A stretch of 64,000 nucleotides of DNA from positions 86,521 through 150,520 of the forward strand of contig NZ_PVTZ01000009.1 of the NCBI RefSeq assembly GCF_003003125.1, written 5' to 3'. The position numbers and the translations under genes are program-made. Of this stretch, positions 1 to 8,890 are shown in pieces. The stretch is from Laceyella sediminis. Its GTDB lineage: Bacteria; Bacillota; Bacilli; Thermoactinomycetales; Thermoactinomycetaceae. How positions within the stretch are numbered: the stretch's first letter is position 1; each line of letters opens with the position of its first letter. Under the pieces are notes generated by a model, which was not told where the DNA came from, did not search any database, and saw nothing but the letters and a program-made list of their open reading frames with translations.

Positions 1-73
1 CCCACACCCCAACCACGACAGTCGGGATGGTGAGAATCAACCATTTAATTTGTTTGTATCGCAACGTTACCAC
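1..73 (-). CDS. 5' end of a membrane protein gene, possibly a sensor kinase (partial)
   Basis: The minus strand is open from about base 73 to the left edge. It begins either with GTG at 73 or with TTG at 64, the latter preceded by a GGAG about seven bases upstream. The 21 to 24 codons visible give a short basic start (RYKQIK) followed by a hydrophobic run (WLILTIPTVVVGVW), which is the layout of an N-terminal membrane anchor. This resembles the start of some Bacillales sensor histidine kinases, but that is an impression from very few residues. The rest lies outside the window. Confidence 0.4.
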   Translation of the reverse strand, partial: MVTLRYKQIKWLILTIPTVVVGVW

Positions 74-853
74 TCCGTTTTATAGCATGTTCATCTGTGG
101 GAACAGGGTAGGGCGATTCTAGGGTGTGTATGAATCAAGTTGGTAGGGAAGAAGCGGCGGAAAAACCTTTTCTCGATGAGCGCCTCGTCACGCGTGAAGC
201 GAATGAGAAAATGGTTTTGGAGCCGCTTGCCTATTCATCAGACCACCGTTTTCCCAATCTGAAAAATAGCGTTCGGTACCATTTCTTAATCTATCATGAC
301 GTAGGCCTAGCAATCTGTAAACAAAAAGGAACGAAATAGCTTGAAGGGAAAAGGAGGAGGGTTGAGGATAAGAAAATAAAAAACCATCGGCGGAGACTCG
401 CCCATGGCATGTGGTTGTAAAGTTGAAAATGGGGGAAAACACACCTTTGTTCATGGAAGCCGTCCAGGGGGGAGTAGCCTGCAATGGGAACCGCTTCGAA
501 GCGTACCCAAGCAAAGCTGTGCCAGTAAGCATGAGAAAAAGCTTATTCATGGAGGACGACTTCTTTCCCAAAGGGTGTTTCAGTATTTTAAATTTTATAT
601 TTTCGTCACAGTTTTGTCAATTGTATTTATCGCAGGTGATAGGATCGTAGCGGGCAGCCCAGTCGTTATAAGGGGTGCCCCGCTTTATTCCTCCGTTGTG
701 AAGCCGGTCTTTCATGTTTTAATGGGAATTTGGCTATAAAATATAAACGTGCAGGGGGCATGCCTAAGTGGGCCTTTTTTATAGGGATGGTGTTTTGGTT
801 GGCTTCCCATCACATTGGTCACAATTAATGCAAAAACGGAAAGAGGAGATAAT
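74..853. other. Gene-poor stretch, no convincing gene
   Basis: Several open frames of 60 to 130 codons cross this stretch on both strands. None has a ribosome binding site at a suitable distance, a recognisable domain, or a codon pattern like the neighbours. The frame at 404-739 on the plus strand has a hydrophobic C-terminal half but no recognised family. The DNA is less ordered in codon position than the flanking genes and may hold regulatory sequence or gene remnants. Upstream signals for the HAD gene at 854 probably lie near its right end, though I see no clean promoter. Confidence 0.4.
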
Positions 854-1519
854 ATGAAAGCAATCATTTTTGATTTGGATGGTACCTTGTTCCAAACAGA
901 AAAAGTGGGGGTGCCCGCCTTTCGGGAAACGTTTGTCCAGTTGCGGAAGCAAGGACTGTATGATGGGGAGATTCCCTCGGATGAGAAAATTCAATCGGTG
1001 TTTGGTATGACACATGAGGAGCTGTGGGAAACCTTGTTGCCTGAAGCAAGTGAAGAGGTTCGCCACACCGCTGATAAGTTGATGTTGGCCAAAGAGTTGG
1101 AGTTGTTTGATCAAGGAGTGGGCCAATGTTATCCAGGAGTAGAAGAAACGCTGCCCCAGTTGATTGATCAAGGGTGGTCTTTATTCATCGCCAGCAACGG
1201 TGTGGGCCCATATGTGCGTGGCGCTTTAAGTTCTAAAGGATTAATTTCTTTATTTAAGGGAATTTATACAGCAGGAGACTATGAAACGGAAACCAAAGTG
1301 GACTTAGTTCGGATTTGTAAAGAAACTCATGGAATTACACAAGGGTACATGGTTGGGGACCGACAATCCGATGTGCGGGCAGGGTTGGAAAATGGCTTGG
1401 TTGTCATCGGTTGCCGATATACCGGCTTTTCGCAGTTTGGAGGGGAGGAAGAGTTGCAGGGGGCTGACATGATCCTGTCAACGTTTTCTGAACTTCCGTC
1501 GTTAGTCAACCGTTTATAA
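854..1519 (+). CDS. HAD superfamily hydrolase (phosphatase-like)
   Basis: This 221-residue protein is a soluble haloacid dehalogenase family hydrolase, most likely a small-molecule phosphatase. Motif I, DLDGT, is at residues 7-11 and carries the nucleophile and acid-base aspartates. Motif II is the ASNG segment near residue 112, a lysine follows near 140, and motif IV is GDRQSD near 170. A helical cap domain lies between motifs I and II, as in phosphoglycolate phosphatase or beta-phosphoglucomutase relatives. AAGAGGAGA precedes the ATG at 854, so upstream in-frame codons are not used. Substrate cannot be told from sequence. Confidence 0.88.
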   Translation: MKAIIFDLDGTLFQTEKVGVPAFRETFVQLRKQGLYDGEIPSDEKIQSVFGMTHEELWETLLPEASEEVRHTADKLMLAKELELFDQGVGQCYPGVEETLPQLIDQGWSLFIASNGVGPYVRGALSSKGLISLFKGIYTAGDYETETKVDLVRICKETHGITQGYMVGDRQSDVRAGLENGLVVIGCRYTGFSQFGGEEELQGADMILSTFSELPSLVNRL

Positions 1520-1671
1520 GATGCCTGGCTGGTAAATAACGTTGATTTACGTCTTCGTTATGAATTGAACAGGAACAGGCTAGGATAAACGGGGAAAGAT
1601 GTTGCCGGCGGCCAAGCGGCCGTCTGGCGTCCGGCAGTTGAATCATCACAGCGAAGAGGAGAGAGGATGCC

Positions 1672-2361
1672 ATGGGGCAATTGTGGGTGATTCCGTACTG
1701 GGACATCGCGTGGCGCCTGTTTATGGCTGGACTGTTGGGAGGGCTTGTCGGTTGGGAGCGGGAGCGGCACAATCATCCGGCGGGTTTTCGGACCCATATT
1801 TTGGTGAGTCTGGGGTCGGCGCTCATCATGTTGATTTCCATTTACGGGTTTACTGATTACATGGATGAAGAACAAGTGCGGTTTGACCCAGCGCGTTTAA
1901 GCGCGCAAGTGGTGAGTGGAATCGGGTTTTTGGGTGCAGGAACCATCTTGCGACATCGTGCCTCTGTTTCAGGGCTCACGACGGCGGCGTCTTTGTGGGT
2001 GGTCTCCGGCGTCGGCCTAGCGGTAGGGGCGGGATTTATGTTCGGGGCTGTGTTGACTACGGTTTTCGCCTTGGTCAGCTTGGAGTTATTGACTAGGATG
2101 GAAAAAATTTTGATCCGCAAACGTCATCTCTGTTTGCTTCATATCCATGTAAAGGATGAACAGGGGAAGTTGGGACAGCTCTTCACATTGGTCTCCGAGA
2201 AGGGTGGGAGTGTACGCAAAGTGAATGTGGAAGAAGATGAGGAAATGCCGGGCATGCTGGAAATTGCTCTCACCGTCCGATTGCCCCAAAAGACGATTCT
2301 GACCGAGCTGATTGACGAGATCACCAATATTGAGGGAGTGAAGAGCGTGCGGGCAGACTGA
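1672..2361 (+). CDS. MgtC/SapB family membrane protein
   Basis: This 229-residue protein has an N-terminal membrane domain of about four to five helices (residues 10-145) and a soluble C-terminal domain of about 80 residues with an ACT-like beta-alpha pattern. The segment GGLVGWERERHNHPAGFRTH after the first helix and the later GIGFLGAGTI and GLTTAASLW stretches are characteristic of the MgtC/SapB family. Members are linked to magnesium limitation and intracellular survival in pathogens; in Bacillales their function is mostly unknown. A GAGAGGA element precedes the ATG. It stands alone between the HAD gene and the ctsR promoter. Confidence 0.9.
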   Translation: MGQLWVIPYWDIAWRLFMAGLLGGLVGWERERHNHPAGFRTHILVSLGSALIMLISIYGFTDYMDEEQVRFDPARLSAQVVSGIGFLGAGTILRHRASVSGLTTAASLWVVSGVGLAVGAGFMFGAVLTTVFALVSLELLTRMEKILIRKRHLCLLHIHVKDEQGKLGQLFTLVSEKGGSVRKVNVEEDEEMPGMLEIALTVRLPQKTILTELIDEITNIEGVKSVRAD

Positions 2362-2486
2362 GGGAGAGCGGTTAGTATGGGGAATCCGCTCCCCCGCCCA
2401 CACAGTGCTGTAGAATTCCCCTCCTAAAAAGCGAAAAGGAGGTAATGAATATGATGTTTTTGGTCCAAAATAACCACAGAAGGGTA

Positions 2487-2515
2487 TTGGCAATGTGGGC
2501 ATTTTTATCTATAAT
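2487..2515 (+). promoter_or_regulatory. SigA-type promoter of the ctsR operon
   Basis: TTGGCA (2487-2492) and TATAAT (2510-2515) are separated by 17 bases, close to the vegetative consensus. The predicted start, near 2522, falls just before the CtsR operator, so repressor binding would block initiation. Confidence 0.8.
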
Positions 2516-2525
2516 TTAAGCATAA

Positions 2526-2542
2526 GGTCAAAGTTAGTCAAA
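2526..2542 (+). promoter_or_regulatory. CtsR operator (heptad direct repeat)
   Basis: Two heptads, GGTCAAA (2526-2532) and AGTCAAA (2536-2542), are separated by three bases. This matches the known CtsR box, a direct repeat of A/GGTCAAA with a three-base spacer. It overlaps the expected transcription start and lies 20 bases before the ctsR start codon, implying autorepression of ctsR-mcsA-mcsB-clpC that is lifted by heat stress. I noticed no second copy in the window. Confidence 0.9.
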
Positions 2543-2562
2543 GTCAGCAGGAGGTTGTCCGA

Positions 2563-3033
2563 ATGAACAGTATTTCGGACATTATTGAACGGTATCTGAA
2601 GAAAATACTGAATGAGAGCGAGACAGGCGTCATCGAGGTAAAACGAAGCGAATTGGCTGATATTTTCCAATGCGTTCCGTCACAAATCAATTACGTCATC
2701 AGCACCCGCTTCACGGTGGAAAAAGGGTATATTGTGGAAAGTAAAAGGGGCGGAGGCGGTTATATCCGCATTCAAAAGGTTCGTTTCCAAAATCGCCGTG
2801 AAGTGTTTGAAGAGATGCTCGATCAGATTGGTGAGGCCGTTCCGCAACTGACAGCGGAACACGTGATCATTCGGTTGGTTGAAGAGAAGTTAATGACTAA
2901 ACGGGAAGCGGTGTTGATGCAACGCCTGATTTCCCGGGAAACGTTGCAATTGCCGATTCCGTTGCGCGACCAGATGCGGGCGCGGATGATGCGGATCCTT
3001 ATCTCAACATTATTTACAAGCAAAGGAGAGTGA
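2563..3033 (+). CDS. ctsR: CtsR, transcriptional repressor of class III heat shock genes
   Basis: CtsR is a dimeric winged-helix repressor of clp genes. The 156-residue length is typical. The N-terminal helix-turn-helix domain spans about residues 1-70 and includes the glycine-rich thermosensing wing (R62, G63-G66, YIRI). The C-terminal four-helix domain (about 80-156) mediates dimerisation and contact with McsB and ClpC. The start is fixed by AGGAGG seven bases before the ATG. It heads the operon with mcsA six bases downstream, and the operator upstream indicates autoregulation. Arginines in the DNA-binding domain are known McsB phosphorylation targets in relatives. Confidence 0.97.
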   Translation: MNSISDIIERYLKKILNESETGVIEVKRSELADIFQCVPSQINYVISTRFTVEKGYIVESKRGGGGYIRIQKVRFQNRREVFEEMLDQIGEAVPQLTAEHVIIRLVEEKLMTKREAVLMQRLISRETLQLPIPLRDQMRARMMRILISTLFTSKGE

Positions 3034-3039
3034 CGGCCG

Positions 3040-3549
3040 ATGCTCTGTCCCGAATGCGGAAAACGGCCGGCCACACTTCATTACACGAAGATAGTGAATG
3101 GGGAAAAAACGGAATTCCATCTGTGCGAAGTGTGTGCCCAAGAAAAAGGCGAAGTTATGCCTGGATTTGAACATGGATTTTCTTTCCATCAACTGTTGTC
3201 TGGGTTGCTCAATTTTAACTCCTCTCCTCAAGAAGCATATAAACCACAAACATTGCGATGCAATACCTGTGGGTTGACGTATAATCAGTTCAGCAAAATC
3301 GGCCGTTTCGGTTGTGGTGACTGTTACAAGACATTTCGAGAGCGGCTTGACCCCCTGTTGAGAAGGGTGCATGGGCATTCCACGCACCGTGGGAAAATCC
3401 CGGAGCGCGCGCAAGGGGAATTAAAGCTGAAAAAGGAATTGGAACAATTGAAAGCCGAGTTGGCGGCCAAGATTGAAACGGAAGAATTTGAAGAAGCCGC
3501 CCGCCTGCGCGACCAAATCCGTTCATTGCAAGAGCAATTGGAAAAATAG
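3040..3549 (+). CDS. mcsA: McsA, zinc-binding activator of the McsB arginine kinase
   Basis: This 169-residue protein carries four CXXC pairs: C3/C6, C29/C32, C74/C77 and C92/C95. They form two zinc modules that are essential in family members for activating McsB. The last 40 residues form a UVR motif coiled coil (LKKELEQLKAEL onwards), used for contacts with ClpC or McsB. The gene lies between ctsR and mcsB with very short gaps, so it is translated from the same transcript. The zinc sites also suggest sensitivity to heavy metals and thiol oxidation, as known for B. subtilis McsA. Confidence 0.96.
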   Translation: MLCPECGKRPATLHYTKIVNGEKTEFHLCEVCAQEKGEVMPGFEHGFSFHQLLSGLLNFNSSPQEAYKPQTLRCNTCGLTYNQFSKIGRFGCGDCYKTFRERLDPLLRRVHGHSTHRGKIPERAQGELKLKKELEQLKAELAAKIETEEFEEAARLRDQIRSLQEQLEK

Positions 3550-3560
3550 GGGTGATTCGC

Positions 3561-4643
3561 ATGTCGCTTGAACATTTTATACAAAATGCGATCAGTGAAT
3601 GGATGCGCGTCAAAGGACCGCAGTCGGATATTGTGTTCTCTAGCCGCGTGCGCATCGCCCGCAACTTGGACGGCTTGCCGTTTCCCCTGTTAAGCACCCA
3701 GTCGCAAGCCGAAGAAGTGGTGCGCAGAGTGGAAGAAGCCTGGAAGAATGATAAAGACCGGTTGGCAGTCCTCAAAGACGCGGAATTGATTCGCATGTCC
3801 GACCTCACTGATCTGGAAAAACGCGTGTTGGTCGAGAAGCATTTGATCAGCCCGATGCTGGCGGAGGAATCACGACACGGCGCGGTGTTGTTGAGCCAGG
3901 ACGAGTCGGTGAGCATCATGATCAATGAAGAAGATCACATCCGGATTCAAGTGTTGTTCCCCGGCTTGCAGTTGGAGAAGGCTTGGGAACTGGCCAGCCA
4001 GATCGACAATTGGTTGGAGAAACACCTCACATACGCGTTTGAAGGTGGATACGGATATTTGACCAGCTGTCCGACCAATGTCGGCACGGGAATTCGGGCG
4101 TCAGTCATGGTTCATTTGCCGGCGTTGGCCATGACCCAACAGTTGAACCGGCTGATTCCAGCTATCACCCAGGTGGGTTTGGCCGTGCGGGGAATTTACG
4201 GCGAAGGCAGTGAAGCGTTGGGGCAGCTCTACCAAGTTTCCAACCAAGTCACCTTGGGACAATCGGAAGAAGAGATTTTGGATAACTTGCAAGGAGTTGT
4301 TCGACAGATGATCGAACATGAGCAAATAGCTAGACGGAGGCTTCAAGAGATGTCCCTGACCCAATTGGAAGACAGGGTGCACCGGTCTTACGGGATCTTG
4401 GCTCATGCGCGGATCATTGATTCCAATGAGGCGATGAAACGCCTGTCCGATGTGCGGTTGGGTGTGGACATGGGCTTGATCCTCGGTGTGTCGGCCAATG
4501 TGATGAATGAGTTGATGGTGATGACGCAGCCGGGATTCTTGCAAAGTTATGCAAACCAACGGCTCAATCCCGAGCAACGGGACATCCGGCGCGCACGGCT
4601 GATCCGGGAGCGGTTGGCCATGGAGCAAACGAAAGAGCAATAA
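3561..4643 (+). CDS. mcsB: McsB, protein arginine kinase
   Basis: McsB phosphorylates arginine side chains, marking proteins for ClpC-ClpP degradation and inactivating CtsR. The 360-residue protein has the phosphagen kinase fold: the ATP-binding SSRVRIARN motif (28-35), the glutamates in NEEDHIRIQ (122-130) and the cysteine at 170 in TSCPTNVGTG. The C-terminal RDIRRARLIRERL forms the phosphoarginine-binding pocket described for the family. The ATG at 3561 is preferred over the in-frame GTG at 3552 because the AGGGGTG before it is correctly spaced and it matches the usual N-terminus. It is followed by an unusual structured repeat region before clpC. Confidence 0.96.
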   Translation: MSLEHFIQNAISEWMRVKGPQSDIVFSSRVRIARNLDGLPFPLLSTQSQAEEVVRRVEEAWKNDKDRLAVLKDAELIRMSDLTDLEKRVLVEKHLISPMLAEESRHGAVLLSQDESVSIMINEEDHIRIQVLFPGLQLEKAWELASQIDNWLEKHLTYAFEGGYGYLTSCPTNVGTGIRASVMVHLPALAMTQQLNRLIPAITQVGLAVRGIYGEGSEALGQLYQVSNQVTLGQSEEEILDNLQGVVRQMIEHEQIARRRLQEMSLTQLEDRVHRSYGILAHARIIDSNEAMKRLSDVRLGVDMGLILGVSANVMNELMVMTQPGFLQSYANQRLNPEQRDIRRARLIRERLAMEQTKEQ

Positions 4644-4659
4644 AATGCACATATAGAAG

Positions 4660-4812
4660 AACGTTCGCTAAGAACGGGATAAGAAACTCCGCTCGGCGGA
4701 GTACAGTCAGACTCTCGCTCACAAAAAACGTTCGCTAAGAACGGGATAAGAAACTCCGCTCTGCGGAGTACAGTCGTACTAAGCTCACAAAAAACGTTCG
4801 CTAAGAACGACT
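4660..4812 (+). repeat. Structured tandem repeat between mcsB and clpC
   Basis: A unit of 66 to 67 bases occurs twice (4660-4726 and 4727-4792), and its first 18 bases appear a third time at 4793. Each full unit contains two hairpins: CGTTC-GCTAA-GAACG, and CTCCGC-TCG-GCGGAG (loop TCG in the first copy, TCT in the second). The copies are almost identical except for a short variable segment after the second hairpin, ACTCTC against TACTAA. No T-run follows, so these are not ordinary terminators. They sit inside the operon, ending 21 bases before clpC. Possible roles are mRNA stabilisation, processing or attenuation; they could also be a dispersed repeat family. Confidence 0.9.
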
Positions 4813-4833
4813 AGTAAAGGTGAGGTGTTAACT

Positions 4834-7281
4834 ATGATGTTTGGTCGATTTACGGAGCGTGCGCAGAAGGTGTTGGCGTTAGCGCAAGAAGAGGCAGTTC
4901 GTCTCGGTCACAATAACATTGGCACCGAACATATCCTGTTGGGCCTGGTGCGAGAGGGTGAAGGCATCGCCGCCAAAGCGTTGGTTGCTCTTGGATTGGG
5001 CTTGGAGAAAATATCCAAAGAGGTTGAGAACCTGATCGGCCGCGGCCAAAATCAACCAAGCAACATCGCTTACACTCCTCGCGCTAAGAAAGTAATTGAA
5101 CTCTCGATGGATGAAGCGCGCAAGTTGGGTCACACCTACGTGGGGACGGAGCACATTCTCCTCGGCTTGATCCGCGAAGGGGAAGGGGTGGCGGCCCGGG
5201 TGTTGAACAACTTGGGAGTGAGCTTGAACAAAGCACGTCAACAAGTGTTGCAATTGCTTGGTTCAAGCGAGGCGTTGTCCAATCATCCTGGTGCCAACAA
5301 TCATGTGAACACCCCGACGCTGGACGGTTTGGCTCGCGATTTGACTGCGGCGGCCCGTGATGGCAATCTCGATCCCGTAATTGGCCGTAGCAAAGAAATC
5401 GAGCGGGTGATTCAAGTCTTGTCCCGCCGAACCAAAAACAACCCAGTGCTGATCGGGGAACCGGGCGTTGGTAAGACGGCGGTGGCCGAAGGGCTGGCGC
5501 AACGCATCGTCGATGGGGAAATTCCGGAGACCTTGCGCGGCAAACGCGTGATGACGCTGGATATGGGTACGGTGGTTGCCGGAACCAAATACCGCGGCGA
5601 ATTTGAGGATCGGCTGAAAAAGATCATGGATGAGATTCGTCAAGCGGGAAATATCATTCTCTTTATCGATGAGCTTCACACCTTGATCGGTGCAGGTGGG
5701 GCAGAAGGCGCCATTGACGCGTCCAACATCCTGAAGCCAGCACTGGCTCGTGGGGAATTGCAATGCATCGGGGCGACCACCTTGGATGAGTATCGCAAAT
5801 ACATTGAAAAAGATGCGGCTTTGGAGCGCCGTTTCCAACCGATCTTGGTGGATGAGCCGAGCATTGAAGAGGCCTTCTTGATTTTGCAGGGACTACGTGA
5901 CCGCTATGAAGCGCACCATCGTGTGAAAATCACGGATGAAGCGATTGAACAAGCGGTGAAGTTGTCGGACCGTTACATTACGGATCGGTATCTGCCCGAT
6001 AAAGCGATTGACTTGATCGACGAAGCAGCGTCCAAAGTGCGCCTCAAATCATATATGGTTCCGCCTGAATTGAAAAAGCTAGAGCAGAGCTTAGAAGAAA
6101 TTAAGAAAGAAAAAGACGCGGCTGTGCAAAGCCAGGAGTTTGAAAAGGCGGCTTCACTAAGAGACACCGAACAAAAACTGCGGGAAGAAATTGAAGTGAC
6201 CCGCAATAATTGGAAGCAAGACCAAGGGAAGACGGATTCCGAAGTCACCGCCGAAGATATCGCCGATGTGGTGTCCAACTGGACGGGGATTCCGGTCAAA
6301 AAGCTGGCACAGGAAGAGTCAGAACGCTTATTGAACATGGAGGAGATTCTGCATAACCGCGTCATCGGGCAAGAAGAAGCGGTGAAATCAGTCGCACGTG
6401 CTATCCGCCGCGCTCGGGCGGGGTTGAAGGATCCCAAGCGCCCGATCGGTTCATTCATTTTCCTCGGCCCGACGGGCGTAGGGAAAACCGAGCTGGCTCG
6501 CGCACTGGCGGAAGCGATGTTCGGTGATGAAGATGCGATGATCCGAATTGACATGTCCGAGTACATGGAGAAACACTCCACCAGCCGCTTGGTCGGTTCC
6601 CCGCCAGGATACGTGGGATATGAAGAAGGCGGGCAGCTGACGGAGAAAGTACGCCGCAAGCCTTACTCTGTTGTTCTCTTCGATGAGGTGGAGAAAGCGC
6701 ACCCTGAGGTGTTTAACATTCTATTGCAAGTGTTGGAAGATGGACGGCTGACTGACGGCAAAGGGCGGACGGTCGACTTCCGCAACACCATCATCATTAT
6801 GACCTCTAACGCAGGTGCTTCCACGATCAAGAAGAGCGGACGCTTGGGCTTCACCGTTGGCGATACAGCTAAAGATGACTATGAGCAAATGAAGCAAAAC
6901 GTGATGGAAGAGCTGAAAAAATCATTCCGTCCGGAATTCCTAAACCGCATTGATGATCTGATCGTCTTCCATTCGTTGCGGGAAGAGCATTTGGAGGAAA
7001 TCGTGTCGTTGATGGCTGAAGAGCTCAGAAGAAGACTGAGAGAGCAAGAGATTGATTTCCGACTCACAGACAGCGCGAAAAAACATTTGGCCAAAGAAGG
7101 GTTTGACCCAACTTACGGTGCTCGGCCGCTCCGTCGCGCCATCCAGAAGCACATCGAAGACCGCCTCTCTGAAGAACTGTTGCGCGGCAACATTTCTCGG
7201 GGCGAGTCGGTGCTGATCGACTACAGAGATGGACAGTTGGTGGTTGAAAAGGAAGAGACCACGAAAGGCGCGGCACAATAA
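4834..7281 (+). CDS. clpC: ClpC, AAA+ unfoldase of the ClpCP protease
   Basis: ClpC unfolds substrates, including arginine-phosphorylated proteins, and threads them into ClpP. At 815 residues it is full length: a double Clp N-domain (1-145), AAA+ module 1 with Walker A GEPGVGKT near 208, a UVR-containing middle domain near 430, and AAA+ module 2 with Walker A GPTGVGKT near 545. A ClpP-docking loop containing LGF lies near 670. The start at 4834 follows AGGTGAGGTG and gives the usual [11 protein letters not shown]. It is the last gene of the CtsR operon and is closed by a terminator. Confidence 0.98.
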   Translation: MMFGRFTERAQKVLALAQEEAVRLGHNNIGTEHILLGLVREGEGIAAKALVALGLGLEKISKEVENLIGRGQNQPSNIAYTPRAKKVIELSMDEARKLGHTYVGTEHILLGLIREGEGVAARVLNNLGVSLNKARQQVLQLLGSSEALSNHPGANNHVNTPTLDGLARDLTAAARDGNLDPVIGRSKEIERVIQVLSRRTKNNPVLIGEPGVGKTAVAEGLAQRIVDGEIPETLRGKRVMTLDMGTVVAGTKYRGEFEDRLKKIMDEIRQAGNIILFIDELHTLIGAGGAEGAIDASNILKPALARGELQCIGATTLDEYRKYIEKDAALERRFQPILVDEPSIEEAFLILQGLRDRYEAHHRVKITDEAIEQAVKLSDRYITDRYLPDKAIDLIDEAASKVRLKSYMVPPELKKLEQSLEEIKKEKDAAVQSQEFEKAASLRDTEQKLREEIEVTRNNWKQDQGKTDSEVTAEDIADVVSNWTGIPVKKLAQEESERLLNMEEILHNRVIGQEEAVKSVARAIRRARAGLKDPKRPIGSFIFLGPTGVGKTELARALAEAMFGDEDAMIRIDMSEYMEKHSTSRLVGSPPGYVGYEEGGQLTEKVRRKPYSVVLFDEVEKAHPEVFNILLQVLEDGRLTDGKGRTVDFRNTIIIMTSNAGASTIKKSGRLGFTVGDTAKDDYEQMKQNVMEELKKSFRPEFLNRIDDLIVFHSLREEHLEEIVSLMAEELRRRLREQEIDFRLTDSAKKHLAKEGFDPTYGARPLRRAIQKHIEDRLSEELLRGNISRGESVLIDYRDGQLVVEKEETTKGAAQ

Positions 7282-7288
7282 GCAGACA

Positions 7289-7325
7289 ACCACTCACTGC
7301 CTACGGGACGGTGAGTGGTTTTTCC
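7289..7325 (+). terminator. Intrinsic terminator after clpC
   Basis: AACCACTCAC and GTGAGTGGTT form a perfect ten-pair stem around a GC-containing loop, followed by a short T-run. It closes the ctsR-clpC operon. Confidence 0.88.
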
Positions 7326-7466
7326 GTTGGACTTGTCATCAAAAGAATATAAAAACATCATAAAAAATACAAATGACCTGGTTGATGCCGTGGGAAAACA
7401 AAGCCTATTTTAAAGTGAGGAAGGTTAAAAAACGGATTTGTAATATGATGTTTTTGTCAAGATATT

Positions 7467-7475
7467 TGTTATAAT
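7467..7475 (+). promoter_or_regulatory. Extended -10 promoter before radA
   Basis: TGTTATAAT is a perfect extended -10 element. No good -35 lies at the standard distance, which is typical of extended -10 promoters. Initiation is expected near 7482, giving a leader of about 30 bases to radA. Confidence 0.6.
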
Positions 7476-7513
7476 GAGGAGTAAATATAATAGAAGTGAG
7501 TAGGGGACGAGCT

Positions 7514-8887
7514 GTGGCGAAAAAAAAGACCAAGTTTGTGTGCCAGGAATGCGGATATGAATCGGCCAAATGGATGGGGCGTTGCCCAGGATGCGGAACC
7601 TGGAATGCCATGGTGGAAGAGATGGATAGCAAAGCGGCCATCATTCCGGGTACGGGGTTAAAAATCCGTGACAAACATGAAAAAGCGACGCCGATTACGC
7701 AAGTGGAGAAGCTGGATCAGCCGCGTTCCGACACGGGCATCAACGAATTGAACCGCGTTTTGGGCGGAGGCTTGGTGCCGGGTTCTTTTATTTTGGTCGG
7801 AGGTGACCCGGGAATCGGGAAATCGACGTTGCTTCTGCAAGCGTCACATGAATTAGCCAAGCGCGGGTTGCCCATCTTATATGTATCGGGGGAAGAATCG
7901 ACGGAGCAGATCCGCATTCGCGCTGATCGGCTTGGAGCGTTGAGCGAGAACTTATTGGTTGCTTCCGAAACCAATTTGACTGCCATCGAAAGCCTCATGG
8001 ATGAAAACAAGCCGAAATTGATGGTGGTTGACTCCATTCAAACGGTGTTTCATCCAGAAGTGATGTCTGCACCAGGCAGCGTTGCACAAGTGCGGGAATG
8101 CACCGGCACGCTGATGCGTTGGGCCAAGGACAGAGGCATGGCGATCATCATCGTGGGTCATGTGACCAAAGCGGGGGCGATCGCTGGGCCGAGGATGTTG
8201 GAGCACATGGTGGATTGCGTTTTGTATTTTGAAGGGGAGCGCCACCATACGTATCGGGTGCTCAGGGCAGTCAAAAACCGGTTTGGATCGACCAATGAAA
8301 TCGGCGTGTTTGAAATGAAGGAAAGTGGATTGGCAGAAGTGGATAACCCCTCGGAGATGTTTTTGTCGGGAAGGCCCGTGGGCGCTCCTGGTACTGCTGT
8401 GGCCGCAAGTATCGAGGGAACCCGGCCAGTTTTGATTGAGTTACAGGCCCTGGTCGCGCCTACAAGTTTTGCCACGCCCAAACGAATGGCAACCGGGGTT
8501 GATCACAACCGCGTCACCATGATTATGGCGGTGTTGGAGAAACGTCTCGGCTTTTTCCTGCAAAATCAGGATGCCTATATCAATGTGGTTGGCGGAGTAC
8601 GGTTGGACGAACCAGCCGTCGATTTGGCCATGGCCATCAGCTTGGCCTCAAGTTTTCGCGATGTTTCTACATCCGCGCACGATTTGTTCATCGGCGAGGT
8701 AGGACTGACGGGGGAAGTGCGTGGCGTTTCGCGCATTGAACAGCGAGTGGCGGAAGCGGCAAATATGGGATTTCGACGTGTCGTCATTCCGGAGAAGAAC
8801 CGGCGGGGCTGGACGCCGCCGGAAGGGGTGGAACTGATAGGGGTGCATACATTAGAAGAAGCATTGCGTGTGGCGTTGGGGGGGTAA
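7514..8887 (+). CDS. radA: RadA, branch-migration ATPase in recombination
   Basis: RadA promotes branch migration of recombination intermediates and helps DNA repair and transformation. The 457-residue protein has an N-terminal C4 zinc finger (C10, C13, C24, C27), a RecA-like ATPase core with Walker [11 protein letters not shown] near 95, the RadA-specific KNRFG motif near 255, and a C-terminal Lon protease-like domain without protease function. Its GTG start at 7514 follows AGGGGA and gives the usual [14 protein letters not shown]. An upstream in-frame GTG at 7496 has no binding site. disA starts three bases after the stop. Confidence 0.97.
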   Translation: MAKKKTKFVCQECGYESAKWMGRCPGCGTWNAMVEEMDSKAAIIPGTGLKIRDKHEKATPITQVEKLDQPRSDTGINELNRVLGGGLVPGSFILVGGDPGIGKSTLLLQASHELAKRGLPILYVSGEESTEQIRIRADRLGALSENLLVASETNLTAIESLMDENKPKLMVVDSIQTVFHPEVMSAPGSVAQVRECTGTLMRWAKDRGMAIIIVGHVTKAGAIAGPRMLEHMVDCVLYFEGERHHTYRVLRAVKNRFGSTNEIGVFEMKESGLAEVDNPSEMFLSGRPVGAPGTAVAASIEGTRPVLIELQALVAPTSFATPKRMATGVDHNRVTMIMAVLEKRLGFFLQNQDAYINVVGGVRLDEPAVDLAMAISLASSFRDVSTSAHDLFIGEVGLTGEVRGVSRIEQRVAEAANMGFRRVVIPEKNRRGWTPPEGVELIGVHTLEEALRVALGG

Positions 8888-8890
8888 TGA

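Noticed and set aside
188..571. 127-codon minus-strand frame with MNKLFLMLTGTALLGYASK
   Set aside because: The start looks like a small membrane protein, but no binding site is present and the remainder is random in composition.
404..739. 111-codon plus-strand frame with a hydrophobic C-terminal half
   Set aside because: No ribosome binding site, no family resemblance, and it overlaps other equally weak frames.
4660..4812. Possible CRISPR array
   Set aside because: Repeat copies are adjacent, only two and a part exist, and there are no unique spacers of constant length or cas genes nearby.
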